5,510 nucleotides of DNA from Clostridiales bacterium (GTDB taxonomy: Bacteria > Bacillota_A > Clostridia > Oscillospirales > Oscillospiraceae), in the NCBI GenBank assembly GCA_019417795.1, contig DXUR01000187.1:1-5510 (forward strand), in the 5' to 3' direction. The position numbers and the translations under genes are program-made. Below are positions 1-5,510 of the stretch, in pieces. How positions within the stretch are numbered: the stretch's first letter is position 1; each line of letters begins with the position of its first letter. The notes under the pieces were generated by a model. It ran no database searches. It was not told where the DNA came from and was given only the letters and a program-made list of their open reading frames with translations.

Positions 1-1
1 T

Positions 2-973
2 TCCCAGCAGGTCAGCCAGCTGGACAGCATTATCCGGCAGCAGGCCAGCCAGCGCTGCCAGAGCTTTACGGTAAACATCAATATGCAGCACGAAAACGTG
101 CTGGGCGACCCCAACCGTTTGAATCAGGTGCTGATGAACATCCTCTCCAACGCGGTCAAGTATACGCCCAACGGCGGACATATCCGGTTGGAGGTGGAAG
201 AGCTGCCCCGGAACGAGCATTACGCCCGGTACCGCTTTGTGGTGCAGGATGACGGCATCGGCATGAGCGCGGACTACCAAAAGACCCTTTTCGACCCCTT
301 TACCCGGGAGGAGCGCTCCGGCACCAACAAGGTGCAGGGCACGGGTCTGGGTATGGCTATTACCAAAAGCGTCATAGACCTGATGGGCGGCTCCATCAGC
401 GTGGAGAGCGCCACCGGCAAGGGCACCCGCTTTGAGGTGGTGCTGGAATTTCCCATTGATACCGAAGCGGACACGGTGCAAAAGACGCAGGCGCTCCCGG
501 AGGAAGAAGAGACCACTTCTCCCCTGTCCGGCATGAAGTTCCTCTGCGCCGAGGATAACGCCATCAACGCCGAGATCTTGCAGATGCTGCTGGAAACAAA
601 AGGCGCAGGCTGCACCATCTGCCCCAACGGTCAGGAGATCGTGGATGCCTTTGCCAGCGTCAAGCCCGGCGATTATGACATGATCCTGATGGATATCCAG
701 ATGCCGGTGATGGATGGTCTGGAAGCCACCCGCCGCATCCGCAGCGGTGAAAACCCGCTGGGCAGAACCATTCCCATCCTTGCCATGACGGCAAACGCCT
801 TCCTCGAGGATATGCAAAAGAGCAAGGAAGCCGGCATGGACGAGCATCTGTCCAAGCCTGTGGATATCAGCGCACTGGAACAGGTGGTGAAGCGCTTCCG
901 CGTTACCCCCCCCCCGAAAATAAATAGCGGTATACAGCGTTTTTGCCGCAAAACGCCGCATAACCTTGCATAA
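2..973 (+). CDS. Hybrid sensor histidine kinase/response regulator, 3' part (5' end outside the window)
   Basis: The frame is open to the left edge, so this is the last 323 residues of a longer protein; sensor and phospho-accepting His domains lie outside. Residues (numbered from the edge) about 30-152 are a HATPase domain: N-box around N46/N50, G1 box DDGIGM (83-88), F-box FDPF (97-100), G2 box GTGLGM (113-118). After a Glu-rich linker (about 152-176) comes a receiver domain (178-300) with acidic pair E184/D185, phosphorylation site D231 in MDIQMPVMDG, T263 and K285 in SKP. All catalytic landmarks are present. The family autophosphorylates on His and passes phosphate to the internal receiver, usually for onward relay; the signal and output here are unknown. 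The 22-residue tail after the receiver is read through a 10-C run and looks unconserved; a one-base change there would end the protein at 923 or 927. The stop codon lies within the A-tract of the terminator. Confidence 0.93.
   Translation, partial: SQQVSQLDSIIRQQASQRCQSFTVNINMQHENVLGDPNRLNQVLMNILSNAVKYTPNGGHIRLEVEELPRNEHYARYRFVVQDDGIGMSADYQKTLFDPFTREERSGTNKVQGTGLGMAITKSVIDLMGGSISVESATGKGTRFEVVLEFPIDTEADTVQKTQALPEEEETTSPLSGMKFLCAEDNAINAEILQMLLETKGAGCTICPNGQEIVDAFASVKPGDYDMILMDIQMPVMDGLEATRRIRSGENPLGRTIPILAMTANAFLEDMQKSKEAGMDEHLSKPVDISALEQVVKRFRVTPPPKINSGIQRFCRKTPHNLA
906..915 (+). repeat. Poly-C homopolymer (10 C) near the 3' end of the kinase gene
   Basis: Ten consecutive C residues encode the end of Thr and three Pro codons just past the receiver domain. 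With 9 C the frame meets TAA at 921-923, and with 11 C it meets TAG at 925-927; only the 10-C form stays open to 973. The tract is either a length-variable site or a sequencing or assembly uncertainty. The effect would be confined to the C-terminal tail. Confidence 0.85.
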
Positions 974-1033
974 AAAATCTGCTGCCCCTTTGCCCGGACG
1001 CTCTGGCATCCGGTGCGGGGCAGCAGATTTTTT
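972..1033. terminator. Bidirectional rho-independent terminator between convergent genes
   Basis: A perfect 17-bp inverted repeat pairs 972-988 (AAAAAATCTGCTGCCCC) with 1017-1033. The 28-nt loop holds a second short stem, CCGGA at 994-998 with TCCGG at 1009-1013. The A-tract on one side and T-tract on the other give a U-run in either direction. It can therefore end both the kinase transcript (+) and the small secreted-protein transcript (-, stop at 1057, 23 nt away). The kinase TAA overlaps its left arm. Confidence 0.9.
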
Positions 1034-1056
1034 GCGTTATAGAAGGAACGTTACGC

Positions 1057-1527
1057 TCAGATGGGCATGGTCTGGTAGAACCAGTCCGAAATGGCTTTGC
1101 GGGTGTCGGCAAAGAACTTCTTCACCGGGCAGGCGGCATCGCGGGCTTCCTGTTCCAGATCCGTGCCTGCGGGGAAGTTGCGGATGACGGTACACGCCAC
1201 CGACTGCGGCGGCAGCGACATCATCACAGCCGGGTCGTGCACCACGCAGATCTGCTCGCCTACCGCAAGGGTAGCGGGGTCGGAGGTGGTCTTTTCGTCA
1301 TGGTCCTGCCAGACGGTGCTGTCGGTAACGATCATCTGGTAGGTCTCCTGCTCTTCCGCAGAAACCAGAATGGACTCCACCTTGCCTTCCACGGTGCGGC
1401 TGACGCCCTCTACCGTGCCATAATAGTAAAGCTTTTTGGAAAACAGTGCCGAAGCAGAGGGCAGCACGCTGACGCTGAGCAGCAGCACTGCAAGCAGGCA
1501 AAAGAGCGAGCGATAGGTCTTTTTCAT
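1057..1527 (-). CDS. Small secreted protein of unknown function
   Basis: This encodes 156 residues. The N-terminus is a classic Sec signal peptide: MKKTYR, a hydrophobic core (8-22) and an ASA site that predicts cleavage after A27; there is no lipobox, so it should be released or wall-associated rather than lipid-anchored. The mature part (about 33-118) alternates short hydrophobic strands with Gly/Asp/Thr turns (YYYGTVEG, then ESILVSAEE, TYQMIVTDSTVW, LAVGEQICVV), a pattern that suggests a small beta-barrel such as an OB-like fold; this is a guess from pattern only. The C-terminal 30 residues look helical (VKKFFADTRKAISDWF). Cysteines at 94, 112 and 133 would be outside the cell. I do not recognise the family. 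The start is supported by GGAGG at 1534-1538, 6 nt upstream of ATG. It has its own predicted promoter and is flanked by terminators, so it is probably monocistronic. Confidence 0.82.
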   Translation of the reverse strand: MKKTYRSLFCLLAVLLLSVSVLPSASALFSKKLYYYGTVEGVSRTVEGKVESILVSAEEQETYQMIVTDSTVWQDHDEKTTSDPATLAVGEQICVVHDPAVMMSLPPQSVACTVIRNFPAGTDLEQEARDAACPVKKFFADTRKAISDWFYQTMPI

Positions 1528-1555
1528 AGAAAACCTCCATTTTTCATGTTGCAGC

Positions 1556-1572
1556 GGAGCGCCCGGCGCTCC
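1556..1572. repeat. GC-rich 8-bp inverted repeat in the leader of the secreted-protein gene
   Basis: GGAGCGCC (1556-1563), a single C, then GGCGCTCC (1565-1572) form a compact palindrome between the predicted promoter and the ribosome site of the secreted-protein gene. It could form an RNA hairpin in the leader or serve as a protein-binding site. The sequence alone does not decide which. Confidence 0.5.
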
Positions 1573-1582
1573 CGGATGCCTT

Positions 1583-1611
1583 ATTTTACCACAACTACCG
1601 TTGGATTTCTA
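1583..1611 (-). promoter_or_regulatory. Predicted sigma-A promoter of the secreted-protein gene
   Basis: On the minus strand, TAGAAA (1606-1611) serves as -35 (4 of 6 matches to TTGACA) and TAAAAT (1583-1588) as -10 (5 of 6 matches to TATAAT), with a 17-bp spacer. Transcription would begin near 1576 and give a leader of about 50 nt. The whole element sits between 7-bp inverted repeats CCCGGAT (1571-1577) and ATCCGGG (1613-1619). Confidence 0.45.
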
Positions 1612-1651
1612 TATCCGGGCTTAACCGGCCACGGAAAATCAACTTTTACAC

Positions 1652-1693
1652 AAAAAGGACTGCCGTGCAAAACAGCGCACAGCAGTCCTTTTT
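1652..1693 (-). terminator. Rho-independent terminator after the aminopeptidase gene
   Basis: A 12-bp stem pairs AAAAAGGACTGC (1652-1663) with GCAGTCCTTTTT (1682-1693), extended by GTGC/GCAC (1665-1668 with 1677-1680) inside the loop after one mismatch. Read on the minus strand, the hairpin begins 14 nt past the aminopeptidase stop and ends in a U-run. The stem is symmetrical enough to work both ways, but no + strand gene runs into it. It separates the aminopeptidase from the secreted-protein gene. Confidence 0.88.
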
Positions 1694-1707
1694 ATGCTTT
1701 TATCCGT

Positions 1708-3024
1708 TTACTTGCTGATGGAAAGGGTGCCGAAAGCAGTCTCTTCAAAGTGGCTGCTGTACAGCTCCTGCATCAGTTTGATGAGCGAGAGGGTATCCTC
1801 TGCGCCGGCGGTCTCGTAGCAGGAGTGCATCGCCAGCTGGGGCAGGCCGATGTCCACGCAGTTCATGGACACCTGTGCCATGGCCAGATTGCCCAGCGTG
1901 CTGCCGCCCACCTTATCGGAGCGGTTTGCAAAGTACTGCAGCGGCACACCGGCGCGGGCAGCCAGCTCCCGGGCGGCGGCAACACTCATGCCATCGCTGG
2001 TGTACTTCTGACCTGCGTGGGTCTTGATGACCACGCCCTTGTTCATGTAGGTGCAGTTGTTCACATCGGTGTGCTCCGGGTGGTTGGGGTGCACGGCGTG
2101 GGCGTTGTCGGCGCTGACCATAAAGCTGGAAGCCACCGCGCGGTGGAAGTCCTCATCGTTGCCGCCAAGGCTCTGGGCAATGCGGTGCAGCACATCGTAC
2201 AGGAAGGTAGAAGCTGCGCCCTGCTTGGTGCCGGAGCCGACTTCCTCGTTATCAAAGAAGGCTGCCACGCCGATGGAGCGGGCGTTCTTGGCGGTCAGTA
2301 GACCTTTCAGGATGCCGTAAACGCACTGCTGGTCGTCCAGACGGCCGCAGGAGATGAACTCCTCGTTGCAGCCCCAGACGGTGGCCTTTTCCCGCACATA
2401 GAGGAACAGGTCGCTGCCAAGGATCTGCTCCTCGGACACCTTCAGCTCCTCTGCGATCAGCTTTTTCAGCGCGCCCTCCTCGCAGGCGCCGCCCAGCACA
2501 GGCAGCATATCCACCTGCTTGTTGAAGGAAGCCTTATCGTTGACCTCGCGGTTCATGTGGATGGCAACGCTGGGGATCATCAGCAGGTCGCGGTCCAGTG
2601 CCACCAGACGGGATACGATAGCGCCGTTCTCCTGCACCAGCACACGGCCCGCCACAGACAGCGGACGATCCATCCATGTGGCGCAGATCATGCCGCCGTA
2701 GCCCTCGGTGTTCAGCTTGGTGTAGTTCTGCCCCATGTGGATCTCGGCGTTCTCCTTGATACGGAAGCAGGGAGAATCCGTATGGGCGGCGGCAACGTTG
2801 AAGCTGTAATTTTCCAGCTGGTCGCCCATGCGGAAGGCGATGATGCTGGAACCGTTGCGGCAGACAAAGTAGTCCTTGCCGGGTTCCAGCGCCCACTTGC
2901 GGCTTTCCAGCAGCTCGGCAAAGCCTGCTTTCAACAGGATATCCCGCACAGCGGCGGTGGTGTGGTATGCGGTGGGGTTGCCGTCGATGAAGGACAGCAT
3001 TTCACGGACTTCGGATGCGATCAT
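1708..3024 (-). CDS. apeB: M18 family zinc aminopeptidase (ApeB / aspartyl aminopeptidase type)
   Basis: This encodes 438 residues, the usual length for the ApeB branch of peptidase family M18. These are cytoplasmic dodecameric di-zinc enzymes that remove N-terminal residues from peptides, often Asp or Glu. By analogy with characterised M18 enzymes, the metal and catalytic residues are H81 in HTDSP (81-85), bridging D230 in GRLDD, catalytic E260 and zinc ligand E261 in DNEEVGS (258-264), D306 in SADNAHAVHPN (304-314), and H400 in AMHSCYE. All are present, so it should be active. The ApeB-like stretch WMDRPLSVAGRV (117-128) distinguishes it from ApeA. The frame continues 36 codons upstream, but the start at 3024 is chosen because AAGGAGG lies 9 nt before it and the upstream residues cross a terminator hairpin. 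The permease gene ends 73 nt upstream with a hairpin in between, and no clear promoter for this gene fits the gap. Joint action with the permease in peptide-derived amino acid use is inferred. Exact substrate preference cannot be read from sequence. Confidence 0.95.
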   Translation of the reverse strand: MIASEVREMLSFIDGNPTAYHTTAAVRDILLKAGFAELLESRKWALEPGKDYFVCRNGSSIIAFRMGDQLENYSFNVAAAHTDSPCFRIKENAEIHMGQNYTKLNTEGYGGMICATWMDRPLSVAGRVLVQENGAIVSRLVALDRDLLMIPSVAIHMNREVNDKASFNKQVDMLPVLGGACEEGALKKLIAEELKVSEEQILGSDLFLYVREKATVWGCNEEFISCGRLDDQQCVYGILKGLLTAKNARSIGVAAFFDNEEVGSGTKQGAASTFLYDVLHRIAQSLGGNDEDFHRAVASSFMVSADNAHAVHPNHPEHTDVNNCTYMNKGVVIKTHAGQKYTSDGMSVAAARELAARAGVPLQYFANRSDKVGGSTLGNLAMAQVSMNCVDIGLPQLAMHSCYETAGAEDTLSLIKLMQELYSSHFEETAFGTLSISK

Positions 3025-3033
3025 AAAAATAAA

Positions 3034-3040
3034 CCTCCTT
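3034..3040 (-). promoter_or_regulatory. Ribosome binding site that fixes the aminopeptidase start
   Basis: AAGGAGG on the minus strand lies 9 nt before the ATG at 3022-3024. This near-consensus site favours that start over the longer in-frame option beginning at 3132, which has its ATG inside the permease coding region. Confidence 0.85.
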
Positions 3041-3050
3041 GGGTGTATCT

Positions 3051-3084
3051 GAAAAGAGCCGGTCAGTGCTGACCGGCCCTTTTT
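3051..3084 (-). terminator. Rho-independent terminator between permease and aminopeptidase genes
   Basis: GCCGGTCAG (3058-3066) and CTGACCGGC (3069-3077) form a 9-bp palindrome around TG, flanked by an A-rich and a T-rich arm. On the minus strand it lies 20 nt past the permease stop and is followed by a short, interrupted U-run (TCTTTTC). The better T-tract (CCTTTTT) is on the + strand, so minus-strand termination may be incomplete. The tail is only 10 nt from the aminopeptidase ribosome site. Confidence 0.75.
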
Positions 3085-3097
3085 AAGCATATTCAGG

Positions 3098-4540
3098 TTA
3101 CTTTTTAACAGCGGTCTGCTCGCGCTTTGCAAGGGCGGGCAGAATGAATCCCAGCACGGTCAGCACCACAGGGGTAATGACGTTCAGTGCAAAGGTGAAG
3201 GGATCCTTATCATACATACCCAGCACGCAGCACACGGCGGTAACGGCAAAGCACCAGCCGCCGAAGAACTTGGCCACGGCCTGATTCTTGACAAAGCGGT
3301 ACTCGGCGGGGATGGTATCGTAGGCGTTGCGCAGGGCGATGTAGGCGGCAAACACCCACAGATAGCGCATAGGCATACACACAGAGTTCAGCTTGGTCAG
3401 CTGGCGCAGAACGGCAGCAGCACCGGGCACGAAGGACTGTGCCAGAATGATGGAGCCGGACAGCACCGCCACCATCTTGATGCCGTTGCTGTGCACGCCG
3501 TGGGCGTTGACCTTGTGCAGAGCCTGCGGGATGAACTGCTTGGTGTGCTCGTTATCCAGCAGCATACGCAGCGGTGCGTCGATGCTCAAGATCAGCACGG
3601 CGAGCTGGCTGATGACGTTGCACAGGGCGTAGATGATCATGAACAGATCGCCCACATGGTAGTACTGACCCAGCTTCTGGAAAGCCCAGTAGGAACTGTT
3701 GGCGACATAGGCGTTGAAGCTTTCGGCGCTGGCATTGATGATGGCGGGGTCGAACATGCGGCTCATGGCCAGCGTGCCCAGAATAGCGCAGGTGACCACC
3801 ATGACGGCCAGCGTGATCATGCCGCGGGGGAAGCCCTTGCTGGGGTTCTCGACCTTATTGACGTAGGGAGAGATCTTCTCGCAGCCGCCCACAGCGAACA
3901 CCAGAATGGACAGAGACGTGAAGTAGGTGACGTTGAAGTTGGGAATGAGGCTGCTGAAGCTCAGGTTGGCGTGGACGTACTCTGCCGTGGGGTTGATGGC
4001 CGGGGCAGCGAACATCATCACGATGTACAGCAGGGACATGACGAAGGTGCAGGTGCCTGCGGCGGTCAGCAGCTTTTTCAGGGGGTTCAGACCCAGACTT
4101 GCAATGTAGCAGCCCAGCAGCAGGATGCAGAAGGTAGCCAGCTGGATGTAGCGGGTGGGGAAGGAATCGTAGGTCTCCGCGTTGCGGAAAATGGCCCAGC
4201 TCAGCGCCTTCAGAAAGCCGCTGCCCTTGCTGGCGATGTAGGTGATGTGGCAGGCCCAGTAGGTCCAACCGGCGTAGTAGGCCAGCTTTGCGTTGGTGGT
4301 CTGGTGCAGCCAGGAGCTGACGCCGCCGCCCTCGTTTTTAAAGGCAGAGCCCAGCTCACCCACCATCAGCGCATAGGGGATGAAGTACAGGACAAACATG
4401 AAGATCCAGCTGAAGATGACCTGCGGACCGTTAAAGTACACAAAGCCGTTGGTAATGTTGCCGAAGCCCCAGACCGTAGAAAAGGCCATGAAGGCAAGGG
4501 TAAGCCACGAGATCTTTGTGGCTTTTTCTTTGTTAGACAT
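3098..4540 (-). CDS. APC-superfamily amino acid permease/antiporter (GadC/YjeM-like)
   Basis: This encodes 480 residues with about 12 predicted membrane helices (roughly 12-35, 40-62, 85-105, 130-150, 158-180, 205-222, 240-260, 295-320, 355-375, 383-403, 425-443, 448-470), the standard APC fold of the inner membrane. Marks of the glutamate:GABA-antiporter-like group are GELGSAFKNEGGGVSSW (61-77) after helix 2 and, at helix 6, FAVGGCEKISPYVNKVENPSKGFPRG-type sequence (215-240): the unwound-helix Gly pair and E221, then the ENP motif. GadC and YjeM have closely similar segments here. Substrate is unknown; an amino acid, possibly exchanged for an amine or another amino acid, is inferred. The start at 4540 is chosen because GAGAGG lies 10 nt upstream. 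An in-frame ATG at 4612 would add 24 Arg-rich residues but has no ribosome site. The neighbouring GntR gene lies 205 nt upstream on the same strand, with a promoter and palindrome between. A terminator follows. Confidence 0.92.
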   Translation of the reverse strand: MSNKEKATKISWLTLAFMAFSTVWGFGNITNGFVYFNGPQVIFSWIFMFVLYFIPYALMVGELGSAFKNEGGGVSSWLHQTTNAKLAYYAGWTYWACHITYIASKGSGFLKALSWAIFRNAETYDSFPTRYIQLATFCILLLGCYIASLGLNPLKKLLTAAGTCTFVMSLLYIVMMFAAPAINPTAEYVHANLSFSSLIPNFNVTYFTSLSILVFAVGGCEKISPYVNKVENPSKGFPRGMITLAVMVVTCAILGTLAMSRMFDPAIINASAESFNAYVANSSYWAFQKLGQYYHVGDLFMIIYALCNVISQLAVLILSIDAPLRMLLDNEHTKQFIPQALHKVNAHGVHSNGIKMVAVLSGSIILAQSFVPGAAAVLRQLTKLNSVCMPMRYLWVFAAYIALRNAYDTIPAEYRFVKNQAVAKFFGGWCFAVTAVCCVLGMYDKDPFTFALNVITPVVLTVLGFILPALAKREQTAVKK

Positions 4541-4550
4541 GCGGACAATT

Positions 4551-4556
4551 CCTCTC
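4551..4556 (-). promoter_or_regulatory. Ribosome binding site that fixes the permease start
   Basis: GAGAGG on the minus strand, 10 nt before the ATG at 4538-4540, supports a protein beginning MSNKEK. The alternative ATG at 4610-4612 has no purine-rich site in the correct window. Confidence 0.7.
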
Positions 4557-4661
4557 TTTCTTTTCCACACAGGGCGGAAGTTCCTGTAAGAAGGCCGATG
4601 TTCCGCATACATTTCGCAATTTTTACCAAAAATACAGCAGTACTCGACCGATCACTTTGAT

Positions 4662-4690
4662 AGTATAGCATAATTGCAGATTGTAGACAA
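4662..4690 (-). promoter_or_regulatory. Predicted sigma-A promoter of the permease gene
   Basis: On the minus strand the -35 is TTGTCT (4685-4690; 4 of 6 matches) and the -10 is TATACT (4662-4667; 5 of 6 matches), with an exact 17-bp spacer. The bases TGC before the -10 make an extended -10 (TGCTATACT). Transcription would begin near 4655, giving a leader of about 115 nt before the ATG at 4540. The -35 and much of the spacer lie inside the 28-bp palindrome. Confidence 0.7.
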
Positions 4691-4699
4691 TCTGCAATT
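4672..4699. promoter_or_regulatory. 28-bp palindrome, probable GntR/FadR-type operator over the permease promoter
   Basis: Arms AATTGCAGATTGT (4672-4684) and ACAATCTGCAATT (4687-4699) are exact reverse complements around a central AG. The centre, TTGTAGACAA, has the GT...AC arms seen in operators of FadR-subfamily GntR regulators, although its 2-nt centre is one base shorter than the usual spacing. It covers the -35 and part of the spacer of the permease promoter and lies 47 nt past the stop of the GntR gene. Binding there would block RNA polymerase, so repression is the expected mode (inference). There is no T-run after the AT-rich stem, so a terminator role is less likely. Confidence 0.72.
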
Positions 4700-4745
4700 T
4701 CCATAAAATGATTGGTCAAAATTTAGACGTTCAGCCAAATCCCCC

Positions 4746-5423
4746 TTATTTTGCCGTGCCGTCTGCTGCCTGTCCAGCGCTGTTCGCGCTGCGCATCCGC
4801 TCCATAGGCTCCATGTAGTGGGCATAGACGGCGCGGCAGGCAGTCTCGGTGTCGCCGCTTGCCAGCGCCTCGTACAGCTTGGTGTGAATGCCGTTCTGCC
4901 GCTGCGCCAGCGTCTCGTGGTTGGAGCCGCTGTTCGCCCCAACAAGCAGGTTGCCGTAGTTCAAGTCGTCCCAGAATTTCAGCAGTCTGGGCAGCCCTGC
5001 CCGCTGCACGATGACCGCGTGGAAGCGGTTATCGTTCTCCACGATCTGCGAAAGATCCCCCGGCCGGACGCTGCGCATCTCCTCTAAGATGCCGCGCAGG
5101 GTGCGCAGATCCTCCTCCGGGAATTTGCAGTCAAAATAGCGCAGTGCCGTTATTTCCAGATTTGCCCGCAGCAGGTAGATCTCGTAGGCGTCCTCCGGCT
5201 TTACCCGGCGCACCGAGCAGCCCACATTGCGCGAATACTCGACCATGCCCTCCTGTTCCAGCTGCCGCAGCGCCTCCCGGATGGGTGCCCGGCTGGAGCC
5301 AAACTCCTCGGCCAGTTTCTGCTCGGCCAGCTTTACGCCCGGCTGCAGCTCCCCGGTAAGGATCTTGCTCCTGATGGCAGAGGTGATACTTTCCCGTAAA
5401 GTCTGAAAGGCAAATTCGCCCAT
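4746..5423 (-). CDS. GntR-family transcriptional regulator, FadR subfamily (FCD domain)
   Basis: This encodes 225 residues, a normal length for the FadR/FCD group. Residues about 8-70 form the winged helix-turn-helix: SKILTGELQPGVKLAEQKLAEEFG, then the recognition segment SSRAPIREALRQLEQEGMVE (43-62). Residues about 77-207 are an all-helical FCD effector domain. Its usual metal/ligand set is present: D131 and H135 in DNRFH, H180 in NGIHTKLYEAL, H202 in YAHYMEPME. Such proteins are DNA-binding dimers that commonly sense small carboxylates or amino-acid-derived metabolites; the ligand here is unknown. The start at 5423 follows AAGGGGGA, 9 nt upstream. The permease gene lies downstream on the same strand with no clear terminator between, so read-through into it is possible. 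The palindrome at 4672-4699 is the likely target. No matching palindrome is seen before this gene, which argues against autoregulation from the visible DNA. Confidence 0.93.
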   Translation of the reverse strand: MGEFAFQTLRESITSAIRSKILTGELQPGVKLAEQKLAEEFGSSRAPIREALRQLEQEGMVEYSRNVGCSVRRVKPEDAYEIYLLRANLEITALRYFDCKFPEEDLRTLRGILEEMRSVRPGDLSQIVENDNRFHAVIVQRAGLPRLLKFWDDLNYGNLLVGANSGSNHETLAQRQNGIHTKLYEALASGDTETACRAVYAHYMEPMERMRSANSAGQAADGTAK

Positions 5424-5445
5424 GACTTTTATCCCCCTTTTTTCT

Positions 5446-5451
5446 TCTATA
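5446..5451 (-). promoter_or_regulatory. Possible -10 element of the GntR regulator gene
   Basis: TATAGA on the minus strand lies 22 nt before the ATG of the regulator gene and just upstream of its purine-rich leader. No good -35 is found 16-18 nt further up, so this is a weak call. Confidence 0.3.
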
Positions 5452-5510
5452 CGTTCTTTTTTTGCCGCACGCAGTCCGCAGCCGCTGCCAGTGCAGCCGC
5501 AGGCCTGTAT

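Noticed and set aside
1237..2301. A 354-codon open frame on the + strand opposite the secreted-protein and aminopeptidase genes
   Set aside because: It spans two real minus-strand genes and a terminator, its product is low-complexity (rich in Gly, Ala, Val, His) with no recognisable domain, and such antisense frames are expected opposite GC-rich coding DNA.
3025..3132. A 36-codon N-terminal extension of the aminopeptidase
   Set aside because: It would begin inside the permease gene and read through the terminator hairpin, while the start at 3024 has a near-perfect ribosome site and gives the usual family length.
3491..4660. A 389-codon open frame on the + strand opposite the permease
   Set aside because: The product is a Gly/Asp/Gln/Val/His-rich mirror of a membrane protein gene, has no ribosome site worth noting and crosses the permease promoter region; it is a shadow of the real gene.
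4672..4699. The AT-rich palindrome as a terminator for the GntR gene
   Set aside because: The stem is long, but no U-run follows on the minus strand and it sits on top of a good promoter, so an operator explains it better. A partial termination role is not excluded.
5478..5500. Two direct copies of CGCAGCCG-like sequence (GCAGCCGC at 5493-5500 and CGCAGCCG at 5478-5485) at the right edge, with a 5-bp GCTGC/GCAGC stem
   Set aside because: The repeat is short, GC-rich and cut off by the window edge; it may be the end of an unseen gene or chance composition.

Overview
The window reads as chromosomal DNA of a Gram-positive, fairly GC-rich anaerobic clostridium, most like the Oscillospiraceae/Faecalibacterium group. 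That is an inference from three things: strong AGGAGG-type ribosome sites with 6-10 nt spacing, GC-rich third codon positions set against AT-rich intergenic DNA, and terminators whose stems run through A-tracts and T-tracts. No mobile element, RNA gene or CRISPR array is visible. Five protein genes account for nearly all of the sequence.

Layout. The left edge (2-973, + strand) holds the 3' part of a hybrid sensor histidine kinase: an ATPase domain followed by a receiver domain, with a 10-C run just after the receiver. It converges on a small secreted protein of unknown function (1057-1527, - strand), and the two share a long bidirectional terminator (972-1033). Three more - strand genes follow to the right: an M18 zinc aminopeptidase of the ApeB type (1708-3024), a 12-helix APC-superfamily permease of the GadC/YjeM kind (3098-4540), and a GntR regulator of the FadR/FCD subfamily (4746-5423). 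Transcription on this strand runs regulator, permease, aminopeptidase, secreted protein, with hairpin terminators after the permease and after the aminopeptidase.

How the genes may work together. The regulator, permease and aminopeptidase form a plausible amino-acid supply unit: the peptidase frees N-terminal acidic or other residues from peptides, the permease moves an amino acid (perhaps in exchange for a decarboxylation product), and the regulator senses a small carboxylate. The best support is a 28-bp near-perfect palindrome at 4672-4699 that overlaps the -35 element and spacer of a good predicted permease promoter. It carries the GT...AC arms typical of FadR-family operators and lies just downstream of the regulator gene. 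The kinase and the secreted protein have no evident link to this unit.

I found no clear evidence of a wholly new biological system. The points most worth a second look are the operator/promoter overlap, the C-run at the kinase end, the terminator that leaves the aminopeptidase without an obvious promoter, and the unassigned secreted protein.
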